Part shown: positions 44,569 through 52,808 of the stretch, one piece after another
Position numbering within the stretch: the stretch's first letter is position 1
Layout: each line of letters begins with the position of its first letter
NCBI RefSeq assembly: GCF_021869765.1
Contig: NZ_CP084580.1
Location: forward strand, 3,410,001-3,474,000
Length of the DNA stretch: 64,000 bases
Reading direction: 5' to 3'
Source of the DNA: Chryseobacterium sp. MEBOG06
Lineage (GTDB): Bacteria > Bacteroidota > Bacteroidia > Flavobacteriales > Weeksellaceae
Position numbers and translations under genes: made by a program
The notes under the pieces: generated by a model
The model's database searches: none
Told to the model about the DNA's origin: nothing
What the model saw: only the letters and a program-made list of their open reading frames with translations

Positions 44569-44730
44569 ATGAAAAATCTAAAGAAATTAGCAAAATCAGA
44601 ATTGAGAAAAATCAATGGTGGAAATGCTCCTTCCTGCGAAGGCGGACAAATTGCTTGCCGTCATAAAGCTGAAGATGGATTTCCTGCTTATTGGTCCTGT
44701 GAACCGGCAGAACTCGGATGTAGATTTTAA
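44569..44730 (+). CDS. double-glycine leader, bacteriocin-like peptide
   Basis: 53 residues. The start at 44569 gives MKNLKKLAKSELRKINGG, a classical GG leader with the L-x-x-E-L-x-x-I-x-G-G pattern; the longer frame from 44506 runs through the promoter. Cleavage after Gly18 would release a 35-residue mature peptide beginning NAPSCEGGQIACRH and ending CEPAELGCRF, with four Cys that could form two disulfides. GG peptides are exported by peptidase-containing ABC transporters (C39), but none is in this window, nor any immunity or modification gene. It is a short, isolated unit with its own promoter and terminator. The role may be bacteriocin, signal or unknown. Confidence 0.8.
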   Translation: MKNLKKLAKSELRKINGGNAPSCEGGQIACRHKAEDGFPAYWSCEPAELGCRF

Positions 44731-44736
44731 AATGAC

Positions 44737-44771
44737 AAAACCGGTCTTCAGAAATTCTGAAGACCGGTTTT
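44737..44771 (+). terminator. hairpin terminator after the GG peptide
   Basis: AAAACCGGTCTTCAG (44737-44751) pairs over 15 bp with 44757-44771, loop AAATT, T-run at the end. Confidence 0.9.
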
Positions 44772-44915
44772 TAATAAATAGGTGAAAATTAAATATAAAA
44801 TAAAGTGAATTATGATGATTAATATGAATGGTGAATCGTCAATTTTACTTCGCCTGTGAATACAATATGCTGTAAAAAATTAACTATGAAGCTGATTCAT
44901 TCTTTCCCATTCACA

Positions 44916-45977
44916 TTAGAATAATACGCCCATACTTGCTGCTGAAAAATCAAGAAGTTCTTCTGTATTTCCTTCTTTGATTTTTTTTACCCATTGGTAA
45001 TCCTGTAGAATAGCTCTTCCTACTGCAACGAGATCAAATTCCTCATTATCAAGTCTTCTGATCAGGTCTGTAAGGTCTTTTTTTTCTGTTCCCTCACCGG
45101 CAAAGGAATTAAGGAAATCCCCGTTTAATCCTACAGATCCTACTGTAATAGTTGGCTGTCCGGTAATTTTTTTAGCCCATCCTGCAAAGTTTAGATCTGA
45201 GCCTTCAAATTCCGGTTCCCAGAAACGACGTTGTGAGCAATGGAAAATGTCTACTCCGGCTTCTTTTAAAGGTAATAACCAATCTTCCATTTCATTAGGA
45301 GTAAAGGCCAATTTAGTTTTATAATCCTGTTGTTTCCATTGTGAAAGACGAATGATAATAGTAAAGTCCTCTCCTACTGCAGCTCTGATGGCTTTAACTA
45401 CGTCAACAGCAAATCTGCTTCTTTCTTTCAACGTTTTACCGCCATATTCGTCTGTTCTTGTATTGGTTACTTCCCAGAAAAACTGGTCGATAAGATATCC
45501 GTGAGCACCATGAATTTCAAGACAGTCAAAACCAAGATCTTTTGCAGATTTTGCCGATGCCGCAAACTGAGCAATGGTATCCTGAATATCTTCAATAGTC
45601 ATTGCTGAAGCTTTTTCCATAGAGGTCAACGGGTAATCTTCTGACGTTCTGGTATCACCTACATGCCAGATCTGAGGGCCCATTTTCCCGCCATTCTGAT
45701 GTACAGTATCAATGACATTTTTCCAGCCGTTTAAAGCTTCTGTTCCGTAAAAATCCGGAATATTCTGTAAATTTTTTGATCCGGGTCTGTTGATAACAGT
45801 TCCTTCTGACAGGATCAATCCTACTTCCGAAGCGGCTCTTCTTCCGTAGTAGTCTGCTATATTCTGTGTAGGAACTCCATTGTCTGACTGTGCTCTGGTC
45901 ATAGGAGCCATTACAATTCTATTTTTAAGCTCTAAATTCTTATACTGAAACGGTTTAAATAATGATGATGTGCTCAT
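44916..45977 (-). CDS. Old Yellow Enzyme family alkene reductase
   Basis: 353 residues, an FMN-dependent TIM barrel. It starts SLFKPFQYKNLELKNRIVMA, then PMTRAQ. The substrate-binding HG pair is in CLEIHGAHGYLIDQFFWEVT, then NTRTDEYGG, and the C-terminal FMN phosphate region reads DLVAVGRAIL. OYE enzymes reduce activated C=C bonds and nitro compounds with NAD(P)H in the cytosol. The gene is divergent from an HxlR regulator; in this arrangement HxlR proteins commonly sense electrophiles and control the reductase. Confidence 0.92.
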   Translation of the reverse strand: MSTSSLFKPFQYKNLELKNRIVMAPMTRAQSDNGVPTQNIADYYGRRAASEVGLILSEGTVINRPGSKNLQNIPDFYGTEALNGWKNVIDTVHQNGGKMGPQIWHVGDTRTSEDYPLTSMEKASAMTIEDIQDTIAQFAASAKSAKDLGFDCLEIHGAHGYLIDQFFWEVTNTRTDEYGGKTLKERSRFAVDVVKAIRAAVGEDFTIIIRLSQWKQQDYKTKLAFTPNEMEDWLLPLKEAGVDIFHCSQRRFWEPEFEGSDLNFAGWAKKITGQPTITVGSVGLNGDFLNSFAGEGTEKKDLTDLIRRLDNEEFDLVAVGRAILQDYQWVKKIKEGNTEELLDFSAASMGVLF

Positions 45978-46000
45978 ATTTAATATTGCATTTTATAATT

Positions 46001-46015
46001 GTTACACAAAGTAAC
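46001..46015. promoter_or_regulatory. GTTAC/GTAAC dyad, candidate HxlR operator
   Basis: GTTAC-ACAAA-GTAAC, a perfect 5-bp inverted repeat 24-38 bp upstream of the OYE start, where its promoter should lie. Confidence 0.5.
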
Positions 46016-46057
46016 TAATAATAGTTCGTTTTTGTATCTTTTATTAAAAAAATAGTG

Positions 46058-46097
46058 GTAACTTCGCAGTAACTTACATTAGTAACATTAAAGTAAC
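46058..46097. promoter_or_regulatory. four direct GTAAC repeats
   Basis: GTAAC begins at 46058, 46069, 46082 and 46093, with periods of 11, 13 and 11 bp, close to one helical turn. With the dyad at 46001-46015 this gives six half-sites between the divergent OYE and hxlR genes. Confidence 0.5.
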
Positions 46098-46144
46098 GTA
46101 TGAAGCGTTTGTTCCATATGCCTTTAAAAAATAAATATCTCTGT

Positions 46145-46528
46145 ATGAAAAAGAACGAATTGATGCAATACAGCTGTCCTCTGGGCAAGGCAATGGCCGC
46201 CCTGGGAAGCAAATGGAAACCTATTATTGTACTGGTTATTAAGGACCGGAAGTTACGTTTTGGAGAATTGGCAGTCCGAATTAATGTAATTTCCAGAAAA
46301 GTTTTAACGGATCAACTGCGTGAAATGGAAGCCGATGGTCTGATTATCCGTGAAGAATTTAAGGAACTTCCTCCCAGAGTAGAATATTCTCTTACAGAAA
46401 AAGGGCTGGCACTCTTACCTATCTTATATTTACTGGAAGAATGGGAAGCAAAATATCAGGTAAAAGGATTATATTCTGAGGATTGCAGCATAGTGAAAAA
46501 AGAGACGCAAAAGGCTGTCAATGTTTAA
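46145..46528 (+). CDS. HxlR family transcriptional regulator
   Basis: 127 residues from the ATG at 46145; the frame is open back to 46100 with two earlier Met codons. The HxlR signature is clear: CPLGKAMAALGSKWKPIIVL, then RFGELAVRINVISRKVLTDQ, then LREMEADGLIIREEF and PPRVEYSLTEKG. Cys10 lies at the conserved redox-sensing position seen in HypR/QorR-type members. It is divergent from the OYE reductase with GTAAC repeats between, so it probably regulates that gene and itself in response to electrophiles. Confidence 0.9.
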   Translation: MKKNELMQYSCPLGKAMAALGSKWKPIIVLVIKDRKLRFGELAVRINVISRKVLTDQLREMEADGLIIREEFKELPPRVEYSLTEKGLALLPILYLLEEWEAKYQVKGLYSEDCSIVKKETQKAVNV

Positions 46529-46575
46529 CCAGATTTATTTTAACAAACAGTAACAGGATAAATAAGAACCCATTT

Positions 46576-46583
46576 TATATTTG
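46576..46583 (+). promoter_or_regulatory. -7 box upstream of the 202-residue gene
   Basis: TATATTTG, a full match, about 37 nt before the ATG at 46620. A further GTAAC follows at 46585, so this gene might share the HxlR-type regulation. Confidence 0.45.
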
Positions 46584-46619
46584 CGTAACGATAATTTTAC
46601 GGGTAAACAACATTGGAAA

Positions 46620-47228
46620 ATGGAAAACGAAATACAGATTTTAAGAGATTTTGTTGGAGGTAAAATTTCTGAAAAAGACTTTGAGCAACAGCTTTATACC
46701 AATAAGGATTTAGAAAAGCTGCTTTCGGATCCTAAGCCTAATTGGCGTGGAACATATCTGCAGGATACTACTCCATTTTTATCTTTAGCTGAACAGAATT
46801 ATAAAAGTGTCTCCGGCAAGTTAAATGCTCAGGGAACTGTCAGTTTATTTCTTACAAAAACCGGAATTGAAGTCACTCCATCAGCAAAGTATTCTGATGA
46901 GTATGATCTTCTACTCGGTACAAGCCCAAAGTACATAAATGCCGGAACAGAATTTATTGAAAAATACATTTTACCTAAAGACAAAACACTTTCAAAAACT
47001 GAACAGAAACAGTACATTAAACAACGTTATGCCGAGCTTTTCAAATATCAGACTAAACCTCCCAAATGGATCCAGAACCCAGACTGGTTAATAAAAAACG
47101 ACAAACCTCTGTTCTTTTTAGGGCAAATAGAAATTAAAAATTCCGACCTTTTCCATGATGCCGGATGGGTCTATTTATTTGTTGATCAAGAGACAAAAAC
47201 CATTGAAAGTATAAAACAATTTTACTAG
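46620..47228 (+). CDS. hypothetical soluble protein
   Basis: 202 residues from the ATG at 46620; a TTG further up at 46581 is inside the -7 box. The N-terminus (MENEIQILRDFVGGKISEKD) resembles short immunity-like or SMI1-adjacent helices, and the C-terminus PLFFLGQIEIKNSDLFHDAG, then WVYLFVDQETKTIE has a YwqG/DUF1963-like strand pattern, but I cannot place it in a family with confidence. There is no signal peptide. Its own -7 box suggests a separate transcript. Confidence 0.6.
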   Translation: MENEIQILRDFVGGKISEKDFEQQLYTNKDLEKLLSDPKPNWRGTYLQDTTPFLSLAEQNYKSVSGKLNAQGTVSLFLTKTGIEVTPSAKYSDEYDLLLGTSPKYINAGTEFIEKYILPKDKTLSKTEQKQYIKQRYAELFKYQTKPPKWIQNPDWLIKNDKPLFFLGQIEIKNSDLFHDAGWVYLFVDQETKTIESIKQFY

Positions 47229-47328
47229 CATTCTGTAATGATACTTTCAAAAGGTAAGTATAGAACCAAAAATTAAGTATGTAGTTTCTGAGCGATTTCT
47301 CCTTCAACTTTGTAAGAAAATTTTCATT

Positions 47329-47709
47329 ATGAATTACAAAGAAATTGCTAAAGAAACCATTGGCCACCTGTATAAGGTCCATACCAGCATACGAAAATCC
47401 GGTATTGATGAAAAACTGATTGCTCTGGTGGAGTTACGGATATCTCAAATCAACGGGTGCGCGTATTGCTGCATTTATCATGTGAAAGAACTCTCCAACT
47501 TTGGTTTTGAATGGGACATCATTAACAGGCTTCCCGACTGGAAACATACCCAAGTCTTCGATCATCAACAAAAGCTCGTTTTAGGTTGGGCTGAAGCCGT
47601 TATCAGCAACAGCAATGATTGGTATGAAATTAAAGAAAAGCTTAAGGAGCATTTTACAGAAAGGGAAATCGTGGAATTAACAGCCAATATTACCTTAATA
47701 AATACTTGA
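47329..47709 (+). CDS. AhpD-like (carboxymuconolactone decarboxylase) protein, C-terminus cut by a TGA
   Basis: 126 residues of an alkylhydroperoxidase-D-like all-helical protein. The redox centre is NGCAYCCIYHVKEL (CxxC with a nearby His). The frame ends TLINT-stop, where the family continues with Trp-Asn-[RK]-[IL]. Reading past the TGA at 47707-47709 gives NKLRITLAEEE and a natural stop at 47743-47745, in the same frame. The TGA is thus a probable TGG-to-TGA change that removes the last 12 residues. The active-site half is intact. Function would be thiol peroxidase-type reduction. Confidence 0.8.
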   Translation: MNYKEIAKETIGHLYKVHTSIRKSGIDEKLIALVELRISQINGCAYCCIYHVKELSNFGFEWDIINRLPDWKHTQVFDHQQKLVLGWAEAVISNSNDWYEIKEKLKEHFTEREIVELTANITLINT

Positions 47710-47789
47710 AATAAGCTGCGGATTACATTGGCTGAAGAAGAATGATTTTCAAGAAAGCTTTGTACAGCTGATTTCATTATTATAAAAAT

Positions 47790-47822
47790 AAGAACCGCTT
47801 CCAGATTATGAAAGCGGTTCTT
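47790..47822. terminator. bidirectional hairpin terminator
   Basis: AAGAACCGCTT (47790-47800) pairs with AAGCGGTTCTT (47812-47822) around an 11-nt loop, between the convergent AhpD-like and E1 genes. Confidence 0.85.
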
Positions 47823-47842
47823 GTATTTATACTTAATCCTTA

Positions 47843-50275
47843 TTAGAATATCGCAGGATATTTCTGAGGATTTGTTTCGTTAAACATAGCGTAGATCTTT
47901 TCTACCATATCGTCTGTAGACGGCTTACTGAAATAATCACCATCACTTGCATACGCAGGTCTGTGATCATTTGCAGAGATCGTCAACGGATCTGAATCCA
48001 GATGTCTGAATGCTTTCTGCTTTTCTAAGATCTGCTGTAAGATAAATCCTGTAGTTCCACCTTCCACATCTTCGTCAATCACTACTAGCCTGTTCGTTTT
48101 CTTAACACTTTCAGCAATTTCGTGAGATAAATCGAAAGGAATCAATGACTGGATATCAATCACTTCTGCAGAAATACCTAATTTCTCAAGTTCGTTAGCT
48201 GCTTCGGTTACAATTCTCCATGTAGAACCGTAAGTTACTAATGTAACGTCTTTACCTTCTTTAGTTACTTCAATTTTACCTACAGGAACAGTGAATTCAC
48301 CCAGGTTATCAGGCTGTTTTTCTTTCAGTCTGTATCCGTTCAGGCATTCTACAATGATTGCAGGCTCGTCTGTCTGAAGCATTGTATTGTAGAATCCTGC
48401 TGCTTTTGTAAGGTTTCTGGGAACCAATACTAAAATACCTTTTGAAAGGTTTAGAATTCCTGCCATTGGCGAACCTGAATGCCAGATTCCTTCTAATCTA
48501 TGACCTCTTGTTCTGATGATCAACGGAGCTTTCTGACCTCCTTTGGTTCTGTATTGTACTGTTGCCAGATCATCACTCATTCCCTGTAAACAGTAAAGAA
48601 CATAGTCCAGATATTGGATTTCAGCAATGGGTCTTAGCCCTCTCATTGCCATTCCAATCCCCTGTCCAAGAATTGTAGCTTCACGAATTCCGGTATCTGC
48701 GATACGTAATGCACCGTATTTCTCCTGCATTCCTTCCAACCCCTGGTTTACGTCACCGATATTTCCGGCATCTTCACCAAAGATTAATGTTTCCGGGTAT
48801 TTTTCAAAAATTTTGTCAAAATTGTTTCTGATCACCACTCTTCCGTCTACATCTTCAGAACTTTCAGAGTATACCGGCTTGATTTCTTTGATATTTTCTG
48901 CCTTCCACTCAGACTGAGAATATAAATGAGAAGAATAGTTATCTTTTTCGATCTCTGCTACCTCATTGTATTTCTGAATCAGCTGATTTCTTTCCGGAGA
49001 ATTTGTTCCTCTGGTTGCCAGTAAAGATTTTCTTACCAAATGGAATACATCTTTTTTAGCTTTAGAAACCAATTTATTGAACTGAGTGATAAATTGTTCA
49101 ACTTCAGCATTCTGTCCTTTAAGATTTTCCACTAAAGGTACAATAGACTGAGTAAGTTCTGTAATTGATTTCTGATAATTTTCCCAGGCAATTTTTTGTC
49201 CGGTTTTTGCAATCTTTTTGGCTTCATCATCAATTGCAGTCAGCTCTTCAGTAGTTGCAATAACTTCCTCTTTCCCGTCAATTTCAATGGAATAATTAAG
49301 AATCCATTCTTTGAATTTTGCCAATCCGTCAAACTCAGCTTCCCAGGCAAGACGTTCTTCATTTTTATATCTTTCGTGAGATCCTGATGTAGAGTGCCCC
49401 TGAGGCTGGGTAACATCTATTACATGAACAACTACAGGAACGCTTTCAGTTCTTGCAAAATGTTCTGCTTTAGCATACGCATCCAATAGAGCAGGATAAT
49501 CCCAGGCTTTTACCTGAATAATCTCACATCCCTGATTCTCATTCTCTTTTCTCTGAAAACCGCTTAGCATTTCACTGATATCAGCTTTTGCTCTCTGATT
49601 TTTTGTAGGAACCGAAATTCCATATCCGTCATCCCAGATTGAAACAATCATAGGAACCTGAAGTGCACATGCAGCATTCAATGTTTCCCAGAAATGACCT
49701 TCTGCGGTAGAAGCATCTCCAATCGTTCCAAAAGCAATTTCGTTACCTTCTCTTGAGAACTTTTCAGAACCTTCGAATTTTACACTTTTATAAATTGTAG
49801 AAGCCTGAGCCAATCCTAATAATCTTGGCATCTGACCCGCTGTAGGAGAAATATCGGAGGAAATATTTTTCTGTGCTGTTAAATCTTTCCAGCTTCCGTC
49901 TTCATTTAAACTTCTTGTTGCAAAGTGCCCGTTCATTTGTCTTCCTGCGGAAGCAGGTTCTCTTTCCACACTAGTATCTGCATACATTTGTGCAAAGAAA
50001 CTTTCTACTGTAAGAGCATCTATTGCCAATGCAAAAGTCTGGTCTCTGTAATATCCTGAACGGAAGTCTCCATTTCTGAAAACTTTTGCCATTGCCAGCT
50101 GAGGAAGTTCCTTACCGTCCCCAAAAATTCCAAATTTAGCTTTCCCCGTTAGTACTTCTCTTCTTCCAAGATAAGACATTTCCCGAGAAATTCTTCCTAA
50201 CTTGTAGTCATCAAGTATTTGATTTTTAAAATCTTGAAAGGATATTTGCTGTGTTTCAATATAGGTTGTTTGCAT
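47843..50275 (-). CDS. 2-oxoacid dehydrogenase E1, fused alpha and beta subunits
   Basis: 810 residues. Residues 1 to about 440 are the E1-alpha part with the thiamine-diphosphate motif IGDASTAEGHFWETLNAAC, then the IWDDGYGIS segment. Residues about 470-810 are the E1-beta part (ETLIFGEDAGNIGDVNQGLE, then IREATILGQGIGMAMRGLRP, DEDVEGGTTGFILQQIL). Fused E1 of the branched-chain/2-oxoisovalerate type is usual in Bacteroidota. It decarboxylates branched-chain 2-oxoacids and passes the acyl group to a lipoyl E2; neither E2 nor E3 is adjacent. The resulting branched acyl-CoAs prime iso-fatty acids. Confidence 0.92.
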   Translation of the reverse strand: MQTTYIETQQISFQDFKNQILDDYKLGRISREMSYLGRREVLTGKAKFGIFGDGKELPQLAMAKVFRNGDFRSGYYRDQTFALAIDALTVESFFAQMYADTSVEREPASAGRQMNGHFATRSLNEDGSWKDLTAQKNISSDISPTAGQMPRLLGLAQASTIYKSVKFEGSEKFSREGNEIAFGTIGDASTAEGHFWETLNAACALQVPMIVSIWDDGYGISVPTKNQRAKADISEMLSGFQRKENENQGCEIIQVKAWDYPALLDAYAKAEHFARTESVPVVVHVIDVTQPQGHSTSGSHERYKNEERLAWEAEFDGLAKFKEWILNYSIEIDGKEEVIATTEELTAIDDEAKKIAKTGQKIAWENYQKSITELTQSIVPLVENLKGQNAEVEQFITQFNKLVSKAKKDVFHLVRKSLLATRGTNSPERNQLIQKYNEVAEIEKDNYSSHLYSQSEWKAENIKEIKPVYSESSEDVDGRVVIRNNFDKIFEKYPETLIFGEDAGNIGDVNQGLEGMQEKYGALRIADTGIREATILGQGIGMAMRGLRPIAEIQYLDYVLYCLQGMSDDLATVQYRTKGGQKAPLIIRTRGHRLEGIWHSGSPMAGILNLSKGILVLVPRNLTKAAGFYNTMLQTDEPAIIVECLNGYRLKEKQPDNLGEFTVPVGKIEVTKEGKDVTLVTYGSTWRIVTEAANELEKLGISAEVIDIQSLIPFDLSHEIAESVKKTNRLVVIDEDVEGGTTGFILQQILEKQKAFRHLDSDPLTISANDHRPAYASDGDYFSKPSTDDMVEKIYAMFNETNPQKYPAIF

Positions 50276-50411
50276 AGCTAAGTAAAAAAGTTTTTATTCT
50301 TCAAGTATTTTGCTAATATACACTTTTTAAATTAATTTTAATTTTTAATAATCTTTTTTAAAAATTTGATAATAATAAAAATTGTGCTTTATTTTGAAAA
50401 AAATTGTACAG

Positions 50412-50705
50412 ATGGAAAAAAAGTCACCTCATATTTTGAATGCTTCAAGCAATCTTTTAGGATTTTCATTGATTATTATAACCTCTTTGAAAATCGCTAG
50501 AATAAGTCAGAGTACGTATCTGGATGAATTTGCAGGGTTTGCCTGTATCCTTTTCGCGTGCAGCTGCTTCTTCTCGTTTCTGGCTATCAGAACAAGCCAT
50601 GGAAAGCGGGAATACACATTTGAGACTATTGCGGATTATTTATTTTTAATCGCTTTATTTTGTATAGTTCTAGCCGTTATTATTGTAACCCTTAAAATTA
50701 TTTAA
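50412..50705 (+). CDS. hypothetical small membrane protein
   Basis: 97 residues from the ATG at 50412 (MEKKSPHILNASSNLLGFSL). Three hydrophobic segments: LGFSLIIITSLKIARI, FAGFACILFACSCFFSFLAI and YLFLIALFCIVLAVIIVTLK. There is a conserved-looking RTSHGKREYTFE loop. No family is recognised. Its stop is 1 bp from the convergent polyprenyl synthase stop. Confidence 0.7.
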   Translation: MEKKSPHILNASSNLLGFSLIIITSLKIARISQSTYLDEFAGFACILFACSCFFSFLAIRTSHGKREYTFETIADYLFLIALFCIVLAVIIVTLKII

Positions 50706-50706
50706 T

Positions 50707-51684
50707 TTAAAATTTTCTTTCAATTACATAATCAAGCATAATATGTAACGATGTTCTTGCTTCAGAATCCGGAAATTCATTAAGAATATCCTTGGCTTTC
50801 TGCTGGAAGTCTTTCATCACCGTAATTGCATATTCCAATCCTCCTGAGTTTTTAACAAATTCAATAAGTTCTTTAACTCTTTTGGGATTATTATTATAGC
50901 GTTTTATTGTATCGAAATAATATTTCCTGTCCTTTTCTTCAGCTATTTTCAGAGTATGAATCAAAGGAAGGGTCATTTTTTGTTCTTTAATATCTATTCC
51001 TACAGGTTTACCAATTACATTGGAGCTTAGATAATCAAAAAGGTCATCTTTGATCTGAAAAGCCATTCCTGTATAAGTACCGAAGTCCTGCATTTTTTTG
51101 GCAAGCGCTTCATCTGTAGTGTTGGAAAGCACTCCTATTTCACAGCATGCCGCAATTAAGGTAGCTGTTTTCTGACGAATGATTTCATAATAAACATCTT
51201 CTGTAATATCTAATTTTCTGGCCTTTTCCAATTGAAGAAGCTCACCTTCAGACATCTCACGAATTGTTCTTGAAATCACACCCAACAGATCATAGTCTTT
51301 ATGATCTGTAGATAACAGTACCGATTTGGACAAAAGGTAATCCCCTACCAAAACCGCAATCTTATTCTTCCACAAAGCATTGATAGAGAAGAAATTACGC
51401 CTCTTGAAACTTTCATCCACCACATCATCATGTACTAAAGTTGCTGTATGGATGAGTTCTATCATGGAAGCGCCACGATATGTTTTTTCCGTCACCTCTC
51501 CTACCAGTTTAGCACAAAGAAATACAAACATAGGACGCATCTGTTTTCCTTTGGTGGTCACAATAAAACGGGTTACTTTATCTAATAAAGCTACTTTACT
51601 CTGCATTGATTCATAAAACTTCTGTTCAAAAAGTTTCATTTCATCATTGATCGGTCGTTTAATCTCTTCTACTGTATTTGCCAC
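50707..51684 (-). CDS. polyprenyl diphosphate synthase
   Basis: 325 residues, a trans-prenyltransferase. First Asp-rich motif DDVVD at 86-90 (LVHDDVVDES), second DDLFD at 213-217 (FQIKDDLFDYL), with GKQMRPMFVFLCAKL for the substrate Lys/Arg. It condenses IPP with allylic diphosphates in the cytosol; the length and motifs fit octaprenyl-type synthases that make the menaquinone side chain. The small residues before the first motif (HTATLVHDD) are compatible with a long-chain product. A -7 box lies 38-45 bp before the start. Confidence 0.93.
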   Translation of the reverse strand: MANTVEEIKRPINDEMKLFEQKFYESMQSKVALLDKVTRFIVTTKGKQMRPMFVFLCAKLVGEVTEKTYRGASMIELIHTATLVHDDVVDESFKRRNFFSINALWKNKIAVLVGDYLLSKSVLLSTDHKDYDLLGVISRTIREMSEGELLQLEKARKLDITEDVYYEIIRQKTATLIAACCEIGVLSNTTDEALAKKMQDFGTYTGMAFQIKDDLFDYLSSNVIGKPVGIDIKEQKMTLPLIHTLKIAEEKDRKYYFDTIKRYNNNPKRVKELIEFVKNSGGLEYAITVMKDFQQKAKDILNEFPDSEARTSLHIMLDYVIERKF

Positions 51685-51721
51685 AATCTGCGAATGCTGG
51701 GTGAATAATTATTAATTCTCA

Positions 51722-51729
51722 CAAAGATA
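51722..51729 (-). promoter_or_regulatory. -7 box upstream of the polyprenyl synthase
   Basis: On the minus strand TATCTTTG matches TAnnTTTG. The start is expected near 51715, a leader of about 30 nt. No -33 element is seen. Confidence 0.5.
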
Positions 51730-51760
51730 ATTTTTTTAGTTCAATTTTAAGATAAAATTA

Positions 51761-52636
51761 CTATTTGAGTTGATCTTTTGGAATAAAATAGAATGACGGT
51801 TTTGTACTTCCTAATGGAGATTTGAACTTTTCTCCTGAAATATAGATTCCGGTTTCATCTACGGCAATTCCCTCGATCTGACCTATTGACAATGCACTTC
51901 CAAGATAATAGTGCTTGGGAGCTTCTTTGAAGAATATACCTTCTTCCGTTTCTGTGAACACATCCAGAAAAACCTCTGTTTTCTTTGTGTATCCCACCAG
52001 ATAGAGTTTATTTTCAAAATAAGAGGCGTCTGTGACCACAAAATTGGTTCTATAAGATTCTATCTTTACAGCATCTTGTTTCTCATATTTTTCAGGATCA
52101 ATCACATAATGTGTCGTTGCCTTTGAAGTCCATTCTTTCGTAAAAAGATGAAGTTTTCCGTGGGCAAATACCATCGCCTCCCCGTCAAAATCCGTGTGCA
52201 GATACCCGGAAGTGTAGTCTTCCTGTTCCGGATACTGAAACTGAATTTTTCTGATACTGCTATTCTGCAGACTGTCATTTTGAAAAAGTACTTTATAAAT
52301 TTCAAGATCTTTTCTCCTCCCTCCGTTATTTCCAAAATCTCCTATATAAAAATGAGTGCCATCACTGGTGAGGGCTTCCCAGTCTTTATTTTTACCATTA
52401 ACTTTTAAAACATTGACGATCTCACCCGATGTTCTGTTGATTTCAAACAGTTCCGGTGCATTCCCGCTGTCATTGAATGTAAAAAGTCTTCCATTCAAAA
52501 AATTAAGACCGGAAGTTTCCTGAATTCTGTCGTCTAAATGGCTGACTCTGTATTTTTTTATTTTCAGAAAATCGGTCTGCTGTGAAAATGCAGACTGAGC
52601 AATGATAAGAGTGATAATCAGAAGAAATTTTTTCAT
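51761..52636 (-). CDS. secreted beta-propeller-like protein (SdiA-regulated-like)
   Basis: 291 residues with signal peptide MKKFLLIITLIIAQSAFSQ. The motifs QETSGLNFLNGRLFTFNDSG, then DWEALTSDGTHFYIGDFGNN, and IEGIAVDETGIYISGEKF recur as propeller blades, like SdiA-regulated/NHL-type proteins. It is exported, with no lipobox. A minus-strand TATTTTTG (52649-52642) ends 5 nt before the ATG, so the message may be leaderless. Function is unknown. Confidence 0.8.
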   Translation of the reverse strand: MKKFLLIITLIIAQSAFSQQTDFLKIKKYRVSHLDDRIQETSGLNFLNGRLFTFNDSGNAPELFEINRTSGEIVNVLKVNGKNKDWEALTSDGTHFYIGDFGNNGGRRKDLEIYKVLFQNDSLQNSSIRKIQFQYPEQEDYTSGYLHTDFDGEAMVFAHGKLHLFTKEWTSKATTHYVIDPEKYEKQDAVKIESYRTNFVVTDASYFENKLYLVGYTKKTEVFLDVFTETEEGIFFKEAPKHYYLGSALSIGQIEGIAVDETGIYISGEKFKSPLGSTKPSFYFIPKDQLK

Positions 52637-52752
52637 AAAACAAAAATAGGGCTTTTGATTGAGGTAGGGGTAAGAGGTTAGGATTATGAAAACTGATAAG
52701 CAAGAATCAACTTATTTGCGGACTTTTTCTTGTTTTTTTATTTATACAACAG

Positions 52753-52778
52753 AAAAACGGGCTAAAAAGCCCGTTTTT
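52753..52778 (-). terminator. hairpin terminator after the sterol-desaturase gene
   Basis: AAAAACGGGCT (52753-52763) pairs with AGCCCGTTTTT (52768-52778), loop AAAA. It ends the leftward desaturase transcript 30 nt past its stop. Confidence 0.88.
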
Positions 52779-52808
52779 CCTTAGATTTCTATTGATATAA
52801 AAAAGAAG

